Assembly (NCBI RefSeq): GCF_014192395.1
Contig: NZ_JACHXW010000005.1
Location: forward strand, 124,001-188,000
DNA length: 64,000 nucleotides
Origin: Paenibacillus endophyticus
GTDB lineage: Bacteria > Bacillota > Bacilli > Paenibacillales > Paenibacillaceae
Direction: 5' to 3'
Each line of letters starts with the position of its first letter. Positions within the stretch are counted from its first letter, which is position 1. The notes beneath the pieces were generated by a model that saw nothing but the letters and a program-made list of their open reading frames with translations, ran no database searches and was not told the DNA's origin. Shown piece by piece: positions 1 through 8,933 of the stretch. The translations under genes were made by a program, and so were the position numbers.

Positions 1-374
1 GAAACCGCTGGCACAAGCTGAAACACCATTTGCGCGATACGCTCGCCACGTGTAATGGTAAATGGTTGCTGCCCCAAATTAACAAGCAGCACCTTCACTT
101 CACCGCGATAATCGGCATCAATCGTACCTGGAGAATTCAAGCAGGTTATGCCATGTTTATATGCCAAACCGCTCCGCGGCCTGATTTGCGCTTCAAGCTC
201 TCCAGGCATCGCCATCGCAAAGCCTGTTGGAATAAGCTTGCGCTCTCCTGGCTGCAGCTCGATTGATTGTTCAACGGCTGCTTGCAGGTCGAAGCCCGCG
301 GCCCATTCAGACATTTTTTGCGGAACAGCAATATCCTCATTTCCAGATAAACGCTTAAACAGTACCTGATACAA
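1..374 (-). CDS. dut: dUTP diphosphatase (dUTPase), 3' end outside window
   Basis: Hydrolyses dUTP to dUMP and diphosphate, keeping uracil out of DNA and feeding dTMP synthesis. About 124 codons are visible and the C-terminus lies beyond position 1. The trimeric dUTPase motifs appear in order: GFDLQAA (motif 1), PRSGLA (motif 2), [13 protein letters not shown] (motif 3, with the catalytic Asp) and [10 protein letters not shown] (motif 4). The flexible motif 5 would lie outside. The start is a TTG at 374-372 behind a GGGGAGG ribosome site, which places the start inside the 3' end of mlpA, a 20-base overlap suggesting translational coupling. Identity is secure; only the exact start is inferred. 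Confidence 0.9.
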   Translation of the reverse strand, partial: MYQVLFKRLSGNEDIAVPQKMSEWAAGFDLQAAVEQSIELQPGERKLIPTGFAMAMPGELEAQIRPRSGLAYKHGITCLNSPGTIDADYRGEVKVLLVNLGQQPFTITRGERIAQMVFQLVPAV

Positions 375-1623
375 ATTGATTCCTCCCCAATTGCGCTGCT
401 GCCTTATCATTCGAGCCTACCATCGCTACGGAAAAAGGAACGGACAGCATTCTTTTCGTAACCTCAACCACATGCGACATCTCTACAGAATCGATGCGGT
501 TCAGCAATTCATCCAATGTGTAATGCTGGCCTAACATCAGCTCGTTTTTGCCGAGACGGTTCATCCTGCTGCTCGTGCTCTCCAAACTTAAGATCAGGCT
601 CCCCTTCAATTGCTCCTTGCCGCGGTGCAGCTCATCCTCGCCTAACCCTTTGACGGATAGCTCATTAAGCTGTTCCATCGTCAAATCAAGCACGTCTTTG
701 GTTTGTTTCGGCGCAGTACCGGCATATAGCGTAAATAACCCGGTATCCGCATAAGAAGTATGATAGGAGTAAACGGAATAGGCAAGGCCGCGCTTTTCCC
801 TAATTTCTTGGAATAGCCTGGAGCTCATGCCTCCACCTAGAGCGTTGTTCAGCAGAATCATGGCATACAAATGTGAGTCCGTAATCGAACAGCCCGGAAA
901 CGATATGCATAAATGGTTTTGTTCCGTTTTCTTCTTGTAGAACAGATAATCGCCATGAAAGGATGGTGCCGTCACGATCGCGGAAGCCGGCTTGCTATTG
1001 GTGAAGCTGCCGAAATGCTTTTCCAAAAGCGCTAATAAACTTTGCTCTTCTACATTGCCTGCAACACTGATAACGACATTCTCCAGCGTGTAGTTGTCAT
1101 TCATGTATCCGCGCAGCGTCTCTGAAGTCATCGCCGTCAACCGTTCCTCTAGCCCCAAGATGGAGTAGGCTAACGGATGGTCACCGAATGCAGCACGTGA
1201 CGCTTCGTCATGCACTTTGTCATCGGGAGTATCCTCGTACATCGATATTTCTTCAAGTATGACATTCTTCTCCTTAGCCAATTCCTCTGGATCTAGCTGC
1301 GAGTTGAAAAACATATCGGATAAAGCGTCAACGGCGAGCGGCAAATGCTCATCAAGCACTTTGGCGAAATAACATGTGTATTCTTTGGAGGTAAACGCAT
1401 TTACATTGCCTCCAATTCCATCGAACAGATCTGCAATGTCCTTTGACGTACGGCTTTCTGTTCCTTTAAAAAGCATATGTTCAATAAAATGCGAAATCCC
1501 GTTGTTTTCCGGCGTCTCGTTTCTTGACCCAGTTTTGACCCAAATGCCAAATGAAACCGATCTAACAGTCGGTATGTATTCAACAACTACGCGTAATCCG
1601 TTGCTCAGCATATATTTGTTCAT
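355..1623 (-). CDS. mlpA: M16 family zinc peptidase (pitrilysin-type, MlpA/YmxG)
   Basis: Predicted zinc metallopeptidase of 422 residues in the M16 processing-peptidase family, at the position of B. subtilis mlpA (ymxG). The inverted zinc motif HFIEH lies near residue 50 and the downstream glutamate region ([18 protein letters not shown]) is present. The second half shows the typical [22 protein letters not shown] segment of the partner domain. The ATG at 1623 is chosen over an in-frame upstream start because AGGAGG sits 8 bases before it. An inverted repeat lies just upstream of that ribosome site (1641-1660). MlpA in Bacillus has been linked to control of extracellular protease production; substrates here are unknown. 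Confidence 0.9.
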   Translation of the reverse strand: MNKYMLSNGLRVVVEYIPTVRSVSFGIWVKTGSRNETPENNGISHFIEHMLFKGTESRTSKDIADLFDGIGGNVNAFTSKEYTCYFAKVLDEHLPLAVDALSDMFFNSQLDPEELAKEKNVILEEISMYEDTPDDKVHDEASRAAFGDHPLAYSILGLEERLTAMTSETLRGYMNDNYTLENVVISVAGNVEEQSLLALLEKHFGSFTNSKPASAIVTAPSFHGDYLFYKKKTEQNHLCISFPGCSITDSHLYAMILLNNALGGGMSSRLFQEIREKRGLAYSVYSYHTSYADTGLFTLYAGTAPKQTKDVLDLTMEQLNELSVKGLGEDELHRGKEQLKGSLILSLESTSSRMNRLGKNELMLGQHYTLDELLNRIDSVEMSHVVEVTKRMLSVPFSVAMVGSNDKAAAQLGRNQFVSGTV

Positions 1624-1640
1624 CAGTAGTCCTCCTAGTG

Positions 1641-1660
1641 TTTCGATCGGCAAATCGAAA
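1641..1660 (-). repeat. Inverted repeat just upstream of the mlpA ribosome site
   Basis: Perfect 7-base arms TTTCGAT and ATCGAAA separated by 6 bases. In the mlpA transcript this would form a short hairpin ending about 3 bases before the AGGAGG ribosome site. It has no following T-run, so it is not a terminator. It could modulate ribosome access, protect a processed 5' end, or be an operator; the sequence does not decide. Confidence 0.5.
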
Positions 1661-1750
1661 TGCAGACAATATCATTAAAAATATTCGCCTTACAAAACTC
1701 GCATCGTTAAACATGCTTTCTTGAACATGAATGTTTTTACTATAGCAGAA

Positions 1751-2749
1751 TCAGTCGGCTCCCTCAACCGCAGCAGGAAGCCGTTTAGAAGAAAGCGTTT
1801 CGCTTACCGTTCCGATCGCATACCCTTTTGCTTTTGCAGCCGCTATGATGCCCTGAAGCGCATCACGCGTCGTTGCTGTTGGGTGCATTAAGATTAAAGC
1901 TCCAGGCTCAAGCTTGGCGGATATTTTTCTAATAACCGAGTCCGCCGGCGGCTTCTGCCAATCAATTGTATCGATCGTCCATAACACCGTCTTCAACCCC
2001 ATCTCCTCGGCAATCTGAACGGTCGTTTGGTTGAAAGAACCTGAAGGCGGAGCAAACCATTTGTTATTAACGTGAAGCTTCGTTTTCAGAAGCGCTTCTG
2101 TCTTTGCAATTTGGTTATATTGCGATTGTCTGTCTAGTGCTTTCATATCTGGATGCGTATAGGCATGATTGGACATTTCATGCCCTTCAGATTGAATGCG
2201 GGATGCGAGCTCCACATTTTTGTATAACCAGCTTCCATCCAGAAAAAAAGTTGCCTTTACGTTTTCACTCTTCAGTGTGTTAAGAATGGCATCCATGAAT
2301 TCATTGCCCCATGCCACATTAATCATTAGAGAGATCATCCTCTTATTAGAGTTTCCTCGATAGATCGGATGCGGTCCCAAATCATTCAGCTTAATTTGAG
2401 GTTCAACTTCTTTGAAGACATATTGAATTGTTTCTGCTGGCAGTGCAAGCAAAGCAGCTTCCAATGTTTTTTCCACATCCACTTCCAAACCATTGTAACC
2501 TGGAATGGCTCTCCACACACGGTCGATACGCGCGTTTACTGGTGAAACCTTTAGTTTATCAGCTTCTGTCTGGATAACCGCCAACAATCGATCGCGCTCT
2601 TTCGTCCCGATATATATGTTTGTTGTTGCTGTAACGTTGTCTTTATACTTAATAGTAGCCAGATATCTAGAAACATCCTCATTCATGCTTACCAGTGCAA
2701 GCACGAGCAGCATGCTTGATACAATCATCGCTGCCTTCCTCACCATCAT
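1751..2749 (-). CDS. ylxY: Polysaccharide deacetylase-like protein (YlxY family), atypical active site
   Basis: Secreted or membrane-anchored NodB-fold protein of about 332 residues, syntenic with B. subtilis ylxY between pnp and mlpA. An N-terminal hydrophobic segment (AAMIVSSMLLVLALVSM) looks like a signal or anchor. The deacetylase domain spans roughly the last 200 residues: HAYTH (motif 2), an Asp/Trp motif TIDTIDWQ, and LILMHP (motif 5) are visible. The canonical TFDDG motif, which supplies the catalytic base and a metal ligand, is replaced by INVAWGNE, and the RxPxG motif reads FAPPSG. Catalysis by the usual mechanism is therefore doubtful. The ATG at 2749 follows GGGAGTGG. A possible sigma-A promoter (TTAACA at 2864-2859, TAAACT at 2842-2837) lies upstream. 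Confidence 0.85.
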   Translation of the reverse strand: MMVRKAAMIVSSMLLVLALVSMNEDVSRYLATIKYKDNVTATTNIYIGTKERDRLLAVIQTEADKLKVSPVNARIDRVWRAIPGYNGLEVDVEKTLEAALLALPAETIQYVFKEVEPQIKLNDLGPHPIYRGNSNKRMISLMINVAWGNEFMDAILNTLKSENVKATFFLDGSWLYKNVELASRIQSEGHEMSNHAYTHPDMKALDRQSQYNQIAKTEALLKTKLHVNNKWFAPPSGSFNQTTVQIAEEMGLKTVLWTIDTIDWQKPPADSVIRKISAKLEPGALILMHPTATTRDALQGIIAAAKAKGYAIGTVSETLSSKRLPAAVEGAD

Positions 2750-2880
2750 TTCGTCCACTCCCATAAAAGTCCTAGCATGCCTTTTAAGCTTGACCTTAAA
2801 CCAGCATGTTAATTCATATGTATGAATCATTGGACGAGTTTATGCAGCAGCTCCACGCTGTTAACGATGATGTAGGCAAC

Positions 2881-2919
2881 AAAAAGCAAAAAAGAGCCAG
2901 ATTGAATCTGTCTCTTTTC
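2881..2919 (-). terminator. Intrinsic terminator after pnp
   Basis: On the minus strand an AAAAGAG-CAGATT arm pairs with ATCTG-CTCTTTT (stem about 2890-2918, one mismatch, short loop), followed by a TTTTTTG...TTTTTG tract. It lies 35 bases after the pnp stop codon and separates pnp from ylxY. Confidence 0.85.
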
Positions 2920-2953
2920 ATATTTCACATATATGGACCATAAACATAAATGT

Positions 2954-5053
2954 CTATTGCGGTGCAGCTTCAGTCGTCATCAACACTTTTGCAGACAAGT
3001 TAATTCGTCCTTGTTGATCGATTTCAGTTACTTTCACCTTAATTTGATCGCCGATGTTAACAACATCTTCCGTTTTGGCAACACGTTCAGTTGACAGTTG
3101 GGAAATATGGACAAGTCCATCTTTGTTCGGTAGAATTTCAACGAAAGCACCGAACTTCTCAACGCGCTTAACCGTACCTAGGTAGATCTCACCAACTACA
3201 ACCTCTTTCACGATACCTTCAATAATGGATTTGGCTTTTTGGTTCATCTCTTCATTAGAAGAAGCGATAAATACCATTCCATCCTGTTCGATATCGATTT
3301 TGACGCCTGTTTCTTCAATAATCTTGTTGATAATCTTGCCGCCGGCACCGATTACATCACGGATTTTGTCCGGATTGATACGAAGCGTCAAAATTTTCGG
3401 AGCATATTTGGATAAGCTAGTCCGAGTTGTCGGCAGGCTTTCAAGCATTTTGCCAAGTATGAAAATACGTCCTTGACGGGCTTGCTCAAGCGATTGCTCT
3501 AATATTGCACGGTTGATGCCGGCAATCTTAATGTCCATTTGAATGGCCGTTACGCCTTCAGCTGTACCTGCAACCTTAAAATCCATATCTCCAAGGTGGT
3601 CTTCCATCCCTTGAATATCCGACAAGATCGCGAAATGGTCGCCATCTTTGATGAGACCCATAGCAATTCCTGCTACTGGAGCTTTGATCGGTACCCCTGC
3701 ATCCATCATAGCCAGCGTGCTAGCACAAATACTTGCTTGCGAAGAGGATCCATTTGATTCAAGCACTTCAGATACAAGGCGAATTGTGTAAGGGAATTCC
3801 GCTTCAGATGGAATAACCTTCGACAATGCTCGTTCGCCTAATGCGCCATGACCAATTTCACGACGACCTGGTGGACGAAGTGGGCGAGCTTCACCTACGC
3901 TAAATGGAGGGAAGTTGTAATGATGCATAAACCGTTTTGTTTCCTCAGGCGAAATGCCGTCCAAAATTTGAACATCACCCATTGCACCAAGCGTACAAAT
4001 ACTTAGCGCTTGTGTTTGTCCACGCGTAAACAATCCTGTTCCGTGCGTTCGCGGAAGAATCGCAACATCACATTCAATTGGACGAATCTCATCGAGCGAG
4101 CGACCATCCGGACGGATCTTGTCGTGTGAAATTAGACGGCGTACCTCTTCCTTCACGATATCATAAAGCACTTCCTTGACATCAGACAGAAGCTCAGGCG
4201 TATCAATATATTTCTCTTCAAAATGGGCAACAGCCCCGCTATTTACTGCATCAATTGCGTCTTGACGAGCATGCTTTTCTTCTACTTTAATTGCATCGAC
4301 TAAACCAGCAGAAGCATATTCACGTACATCGGCATTAACTTGCTCATTGACTTTGCGCAGCTTAACTTCCATCTTCGGTTTGCCGGCAACAGCCTGCAAT
4401 TCTTCGATTTTAGCTACAATCTTTTTGATTTCATCATGTCCGAACATGATTGCTTCAAGCATCACGGATTCAGAAACCTCGTTCGCTTCGGCTTCTACCA
4501 TCATGATGGCATCTTTCGTACCGGCAACGACCACGAAAATATCCGTTTCTTGGCTTTGTTCAACGGTCGGGTTAATGATAAATTGACCGTTTACTCGGCC
4601 CACATTAACGCCGCCAATTGGGCCGTCAAACGGTACATCGGAAATCGATAATGCCGCAGATGTACCAATCATTGCAGCAATTTCAGGCGAGCAATCTTGA
4701 TCCACGCTCATAACGATGTTCATTACTTGAACATCATTACGGAAGCCTTCTGGGAACAATGGACGAATAGGTCTATCTGTAAGGCGGCTCGACAGAATAG
4801 CCTTCTCACTTGGACGGCCTTCACGTTTAATGAATCCGCCTGGAATTTTACCAACCGCATACAAACGCTCTTCATAGTTAACCGTTAGCGGAAAGAAATC
4901 CAAATCCTTTGGACCCGCAGAAGCTGTCACTGTACATAATACGACAGTATCTCCATATTGCACGGTTACTGCAGCATTTGCTTGCTTTGCAAGACGGCCT
5001 GTTTCGATGGATAGCGGTCTTCCGCCTACTTCCATCTCAATTCGTTGTACCAT
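2954..5053 (-). CDS. pnp: Polynucleotide phosphorylase (PNPase)
   Basis: Phosphorolytic 3'-to-5' exoribonuclease that degrades mRNA to nucleoside diphosphates. At 699 residues it has the normal full length: two RNase PH-type cores (about 1-210 and 310-540) flanking a helical domain, a KH domain near 555-615 ([15 protein letters not shown]) and a C-terminal S1 domain near 622-690 ([18 protein letters not shown]). The second core contains the conserved [16 protein letters not shown] segment and [15 protein letters not shown]. The ATG follows AGGAGGGATATA. It lies 150 bases downstream of rpsO, with a large hairpin between them, the usual Firmicutes arrangement. Confidence 0.98.
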   Translation of the reverse strand: MVQRIEMEVGGRPLSIETGRLAKQANAAVTVQYGDTVVLCTVTASAGPKDLDFFPLTVNYEERLYAVGKIPGGFIKREGRPSEKAILSSRLTDRPIRPLFPEGFRNDVQVMNIVMSVDQDCSPEIAAMIGTSAALSISDVPFDGPIGGVNVGRVNGQFIINPTVEQSQETDIFVVVAGTKDAIMMVEAEANEVSESVMLEAIMFGHDEIKKIVAKIEELQAVAGKPKMEVKLRKVNEQVNADVREYASAGLVDAIKVEEKHARQDAIDAVNSGAVAHFEEKYIDTPELLSDVKEVLYDIVKEEVRRLISHDKIRPDGRSLDEIRPIECDVAILPRTHGTGLFTRGQTQALSICTLGAMGDVQILDGISPEETKRFMHHYNFPPFSVGEARPLRPPGRREIGHGALGERALSKVIPSEAEFPYTIRLVSEVLESNGSSSQASICASTLAMMDAGVPIKAPVAGIAMGLIKDGDHFAILSDIQGMEDHLGDMDFKVAGTAEGVTAIQMDIKIAGINRAILEQSLEQARQGRIFILGKMLESLPTTRTSLSKYAPKILTLRINPDKIRDVIGAGGKIINKIIEETGVKIDIEQDGMVFIASSNEEMNQKAKSIIEGIVKEVVVGEIYLGTVKRVEKFGAFVEILPNKDGLVHISQLSTERVAKTEDVVNIGDQIKVKVTEIDQQGRINLSAKVLMTTEAAPQ

Positions 5054-5128
5054 TATATCCCTCCTATACGTTTCTATGTAGACTATTTTACTGCAATACG
5101 CAGGTAATTATAGGTGCTTCCCTATTAC

Positions 5129-5190
5129 AAAAAGCAACCCGAATCCGCTTATCCGTTATTCCCGGACGGCAGGACAACCAGGTTGCTTTT
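5129..5190 (-). terminator. Long hairpin/terminator between rpsO and pnp
   Basis: On the minus strand AAAAGCAACC (5190-5181) pairs with GGGTTGCTTTTT (5140-5129), enclosing about 40 bases that can form further internal pairs. The T-run suits intrinsic termination with partial read-through into pnp. In several bacteria the rpsO-pnp spacer hairpin is also a processing site; that role is inferred here. Confidence 0.75.
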
Positions 5191-5203
5191 CATTACGCAT
5201 AGT

Positions 5204-5473
5204 TTAGCGGCGTAGGCCGAGTTTTTCGATCAATGCGCTGTAACGTCTAACATCATTGTTTTTAAGGTATGCAAGCAGCTTACGGCGCTGACCTACCATC
5301 TTGAGCAAACCACGACGGGAATGATGATCTTTCTTGTGCTCCCGCAAATGTTGAGTCAAGTTAACGATGTTTTCAGTCAGGATAGCCACTTGAACTTCCG
5401 GAGAACCGGTATCAGTTGCATGTGTCTTATGCGTCTCAATCAGTTCGTTTTTACGTACTTGTGTAATTGCCAT
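5204..5473 (-). CDS. rpsO: 30S ribosomal protein S15
   Basis: Small-subunit protein that binds 16S rRNA in the central domain early in 30S assembly. The 89 residues match the normal S15 length, with the typical start [20 protein letters not shown], the conserved [15 protein letters not shown] segment and the [12 protein letters not shown] motif. The ATG at 5473 is preceded by a strong AAGGAGGTGAATTAGG site. It has its own promoter (5599-5628) and a structured leader, consistent with S15 autoregulation, and is followed by a hairpin before pnp. Confidence 0.98.
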   Translation of the reverse strand: MAITQVRKNELIETHKTHATDTGSPEVQVAILTENIVNLTQHLREHKKDHHSRRGLLKMVGQRRKLLAYLKNNDVRRYSALIEKLGLRR

Positions 5474-5592
5474 CCTAATTCACCTCCTTCTTGATAATCG
5501 CCAATAGCCACGAAGCCGTCGGTGAGAACGGACATCCAAGCTAAGGTTAAGTTAATGAATACTTCATACAAATCGTATGACTACTCACAACG
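5474..5592 (-). promoter_or_regulatory. rpsO 5' leader, candidate S15 autoregulatory region
   Basis: About 119 bases of untranslated leader between the predicted transcription start and the rpsO ATG. A small hairpin with arms CATAC/GTATG lies at 5564-5578, followed by a region with self-complementary GACGG/CCGTT-type segments up to the ribosome site. S15 is known to repress its own mRNA through leader structures in several bacteria. I cannot fold this region, so assignment to a named leader family is not made. Confidence 0.4.
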
Positions 5593-5598
5593 TTGTAT

Positions 5599-5628
5599 AG
5601 TATAACATATATGTTGGACAAATGTCGA
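5599..5628 (-). promoter_or_regulatory. Sigma-A-type promoter of rpsO
   Basis: The -35 box TCGACA (5628-5623) and the -10 box TATACT (5604-5599) are separated by 18 bases, with a TGT directly before the -10 (extended -10). It lies downstream of ribF and upstream of rpsO; predicted start near 5592. Confidence 0.65.
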
Positions 5629-5671
5629 GAAGGATAACATTAGTTTGCAATGAAAACTGTTCACAAACCAA

Positions 5672-6622
5672 CTATTCGGAATACCCGAGTATCTCTTTCG
5701 CTTGCCGAGAATCAGTACCGATTTGTTCAATCAGCTCTGTTATCGAATCAAACTTCTTCTCTGACCTAATAAATGAAATAAATTGAAGACGCAGCTGCTC
5801 ATCATAGATATCGCTGTTGAAATCGAATAAATGAGCTTCCATTACGGGCTGCAGACCATCCTTGTTGAAGGTTGGCTTCAGTCCATAATTCAAAACACCG
5901 GAATACGCTTTGCCGTCTAACCAAGCTGTAACCGCATAAACACCTAAACGTGGCGTTATATATGGTGCTGTTATCTGGAGGTTTGCAGTTGGGAAACCGA
6001 TAGTCCTACCTCTTTTATCTCCATGTACGACACTGCCTGTTACTTCATAAGGACGTCCGAGCAAGCGTTCTGCTAGCTCAATCTCCCCTTGCTCCAACGC
6101 TTCTCGTATATAAGTACTGCTAACTTTAATCCCATTCTCGAATAAAGGCTCAATGACTTCGACAGAAATATCGGGTTGACCCAGCTTCATCAAGGCATCA
6201 GCATTGCCGAGTCCTTTATGTCCAAAATTAAAGTCAAAACCCACTACGACATGTTTGGCCCGCAGTGTACGCAGTACTTCAGCTACGAAACGCTCTGGTG
6301 AGACCGAAGCGAATTCCGTATCGAATCTCATTATAAAGACCAGGTCCACTCCAAGCTCGGCAAATAAAGCAGTTTTCGCATCAAGTGGAGTTAGACAACG
6401 ATAGTATTGCTCGCCTTGCCCTAGCACTTCCTTCGGATGCGGATCAAATGTTAAAACCGCCGATAGCATATCAGAGCCCTTTGCTTCATTAACCGCCTGG
6501 CGAATGACGTTTTGATGACCGCGATGGACACCGTCAAAATGGCCGATTGCTATGGAAAGCGGTTTGTCCAGCGATAACATGGACAAACCGTTTAAAGGGA
6601 AACTTAATGGAATTATTTCCAA
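5672..6622 (-). CDS. ribF: Bifunctional riboflavin kinase / FAD synthetase
   Basis: Phosphorylates riboflavin to FMN and adenylylates FMN to FAD. The N-terminal nucleotidyltransferase domain shows GHFDGVHRGHQ (HxGH-type site) and SSTYIREAL; the C-terminal kinase domain shows HGDKRGRTIGFPTANLQ. From the TTG at 6622 the product has 316 residues, the usual length. That TTG has an AGGTG site 8 bases upstream, while the in-frame ATG at 6580 has none and would cut into the N-terminal strand. Last gene of the rimP-to-ribF run, 43 bases after truB. Confidence 0.95.
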   Translation of the reverse strand: MEIIPLSFPLNGLSMLSLDKPLSIAIGHFDGVHRGHQNVIRQAVNEAKGSDMLSAVLTFDPHPKEVLGQGEQYYRCLTPLDAKTALFAELGVDLVFIMRFDTEFASVSPERFVAEVLRTLRAKHVVVGFDFNFGHKGLGNADALMKLGQPDISVEVIEPLFENGIKVSSTYIREALEQGEIELAERLLGRPYEVTGSVVHGDKRGRTIGFPTANLQITAPYITPRLGVYAVTAWLDGKAYSGVLNYGLKPTFNKDGLQPVMEAHLFDFNSDIYDEQLRLQFISFIRSEKKFDSITELIEQIGTDSRQAKEILGYSE

Positions 6623-6665
6623 CGCTGAAACACCTGCATTTCCTTTTAGCTTTCTAGAACGTTTA

Positions 6666-7580
6666 TTATGCCGAAAAAACTTTAATTGGCTTGAAAACAG
6701 CAGAACCAAAGTCAATCTGGAAAATACCAAGAAAAGAGCCATGCTCGTTGTAAAGACGTACTAGCTGCTCATTCTGCATAATGTCCAAATGGATACCAGA
6801 ATGGGCAAGCCCTACCTTCTGTCCCATTAAAGCAAGCCGGCCAATCGATTCAGGAACGCTTGCGCGCTCTAAATGCGTAATCGCTTCATCGGCGGGAATC
6901 AGATGGTTATTCAACTTTCCTGCTTGCTGCAATTCCTCAATTTGTTCAAGCGTCAAGCAGCTTTCCTTCGTAATGCCGCCAGACATCGTTCTCGTCAGGT
7001 GAGCCATTGCTGCAGGAACCCCTAGCGCTTTACCAATGTCCACACATAACGTGCGGATATATGTACCTTTGGAGCACACGACAGAAAAAGTTACTCTCGG
7101 TTGATCAAGCTCAAGCTGAAAATCCAGAAGGTTGATTTCATGAATAGTCACCTTCCGAGACTTCCGTTCCACCGTTTTGCCTTCTCTTGCAAGCTCATAT
7201 AAACGCTTGCCATCAATTTTAACGGCTGAATACATCGGAGGTACTTGTTCGATCTCACCAATGAAACCAGTCAAAGCTTGACGAACCTCTGCTTCTGTTA
7301 CAGATACTGATGCTTGGCTTTCGACCACCTTACCGGTTAGATCCTCCGTATCGGTTGAGATGCCAAGCTGCAGTACTGCTTCATAGGATTTCGGACGCTC
7401 CTGCACGTATTCAACGACTCTCGTTGCACGTCCAAGACATAGAGGCAATACGCCGGTGACCATAGGATCAAGCGTGCCTGCATGTCCAATTCGTTTCATC
7501 TTTAACACTCGGCGAACTTTAGCGACCACATCGTGGGAAGTCCAGCCTTCGGGCTTCCAAACTGCCAAAATGCCGTCCAT
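6666..7580 (-). CDS. truB: tRNA pseudouridine-55 synthase
   Basis: Isomerises U55 to pseudouridine in the T-loop of tRNAs. The 304-residue protein has the TruB catalytic motif GHAGTLDPMVTGVLPLCLG with the catalytic Asp, the start MDGILAVWKPEGWTSHDVV, the substrate-loop segment around PPMYSAVKIDGKRLYELAREG, and a C-terminal PUA-like region. It begins 3 bases after the nrnA stop codon, so the two are probably translationally coupled. The infB-rbfA-nrnA-truB-ribF order is the usual Bacillales order. Confidence 0.97.
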   Translation of the reverse strand: MDGILAVWKPEGWTSHDVVAKVRRVLKMKRIGHAGTLDPMVTGVLPLCLGRATRVVEYVQERPKSYEAVLQLGISTDTEDLTGKVVESQASVSVTEAEVRQALTGFIGEIEQVPPMYSAVKIDGKRLYELAREGKTVERKSRKVTIHEINLLDFQLELDQPRVTFSVVCSKGTYIRTLCVDIGKALGVPAAMAHLTRTMSGGITKESCLTLEQIEELQQAGKLNNHLIPADEAITHLERASVPESIGRLALMGQKVGLAHSGIHLDIMQNEQLVRLYNEHGSFLGIFQIDFGSAVFKPIKVFSA

Positions 7581-7583
7581 CGA

Positions 7584-8573
7584 TTAAACCAACGCCTTTC
7601 TCACTGCTTCAACTAACACGGCAATCGAAGTCGGTAACGAGCCTTCCAGACGACAGCCTGCCGCCCGAACATGTCCTCCGCCACCGAATTGCTGCGCAAT
7701 GGCAGCCACATTGGCTTTACCGGCTGAACGTATGCTCGCTTTAACTGCACCATCTTCTGTTTCCTTGAACAAAATACCCACTTCAACCCCATCGACATTC
7801 AACGCGTAATTCACGATTCCTTCAAGATCCTCAGGAACAGCGCCTGTTTCGCGAAGATCATCCTTTCCGATATAAACCCAGCCGATTTCCTGGTTATCTG
7901 AGAAAGTAAGTCGATTCAAGGCTAATTGAAGCAGCTTGAGTTTGGCTCTTGTCATTTTCTCAAGGAGATGATCTGCAAGTTCATTTCCCGATACTCCCAA
8001 TGCAAGAAGCTGCGATGCAATTTCCATTACACGCGGGCTCGTATTGGAATAACGGAATCCGCCTGTATCGGTTAATAAACCGGTATAGATTGCTGTTCCG
8101 CAGTCCAGATCACAAGCGATCCCAGCTCTTTCTATCAAATCGAACAAGATTTCAACGGTAGCTGCTGCTTCTGCACGTATGACATTGACCGTGCCAAATC
8201 CATTATTGGTCGGATGATGATCGATATTGAGCAGCTTTGCATCAGGTGCAAAGCTGCTCGAAACCTCACCGATCCGTTTGAAATCAGCGCAGTCAATGGA
8301 TATCACCGCATCGAATTTCCGCTCCGGAATGGCATTCTTATAATGAATAATGGAATCAAATTGATTCAGAAAGCTAAGCCGCGAAGGCAGCTCGCTTTCA
8401 TTAATCAGAATAAAGGTTTTACCCAGCTTTTCAAGAAGCCAGCCTATAACGACAGTCGAGCTTATCGCATCCCCATCAGGCTGAACATGAGAAACAACCA
8501 GAAAGTCATCGTAAGTTCTCATAAATGCCAGCGCTGCATCGAGCTCCTTTAAATAGCTGCCTTGTTCCATCAT
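7584..8573 (-). CDS. nrnA: Bifunctional oligoribonuclease / PAP phosphatase NrnA (DHH family)
   Basis: DHH-DHHA1 phosphoesterase of 329 residues that degrades nanoRNAs from mRNA decay and dephosphorylates 3'-phosphoadenosine 5'-phosphate. Visible motifs: [11 protein letters not shown] near residue 30, SIDCAD near 95, the DHH signature [12 protein letters not shown] near 120, and the C-terminal DHHA1 motif [11 protein letters not shown] near 295. The start overlaps the rbfA stop by 4 bases (ATGA), indicating coupling. A ribonuclease for short oligos suits its position near nusA, infB and pnp. Confidence 0.95.
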   Translation of the reverse strand: MMEQGSYLKELDAALAFMRTYDDFLVVSHVQPDGDAISSTVVIGWLLEKLGKTFILINESELPSRLSFLNQFDSIIHYKNAIPERKFDAVISIDCADFKRIGEVSSSFAPDAKLLNIDHHPTNNGFGTVNVIRAEAAATVEILFDLIERAGIACDLDCGTAIYTGLLTDTGGFRYSNTSPRVMEIASQLLALGVSGNELADHLLEKMTRAKLKLLQLALNRLTFSDNQEIGWVYIGKDDLRETGAVPEDLEGIVNYALNVDGVEVGILFKETEDGAVKASIRSAGKANVAAIAQQFGGGGHVRAAGCRLEGSLPTSIAVLVEAVRKALV

Positions 8574-8926
8574 CGAGCCGAATTTCCGTTATTGATATTT
8601 TCAAGCAAAGCCTCAATTCGGCTGCCGTATTCAATACTGCTGTCAAATTTAAACAGCAATACTGGCGTATGACGCAGTCTCATGCGCTTGCCAAGCTCTG
8701 TACGGATAAACCCAGTTCCGCTAGCAAGCGCTTTTAGCGTTGCTTCCTTCTGCTCTTCGCTGCCAAGTACACTTAAGTATACTTTTGCTTGAGAAAGGTC
8801 GCTTGACGTTTCTACGCCTGTTACGGTAATAAAGCCGATTCTTGGATCTTTAAGCTCAGTCTGTATAATCTGGCTTAGCTCTTTTTTAATTTGTTCGCCA
8901 ACCCGTCCTACCCGGATTTTAGCCAT
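8570..8926 (-). CDS. rbfA: 30S ribosome-binding factor A
   Basis: KH-like ribosome assembly factor that acts on late 30S precursors and 16S rRNA 5'-end maturation. The 118 residues show the family hallmarks: [17 protein letters not shown] at the start, the [19 protein letters not shown] segment and the C-terminal stretch around [19 protein letters not shown]. The ATG at 8926 follows GAGAGGTGA. It starts 7 bases downstream of infB and overlaps nrnA by 4 bases. Confidence 0.97.
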   Translation of the reverse strand: MAKIRVGRVGEQIKKELSQIIQTELKDPRIGFITVTGVETSSDLSQAKVYLSVLGSEEQKEATLKALASGTGFIRTELGKRMRLRHTPVLLFKFDSSIEYGSRIEALLENINNGNSAR

Positions 8927-8933
8927 ACTATAC

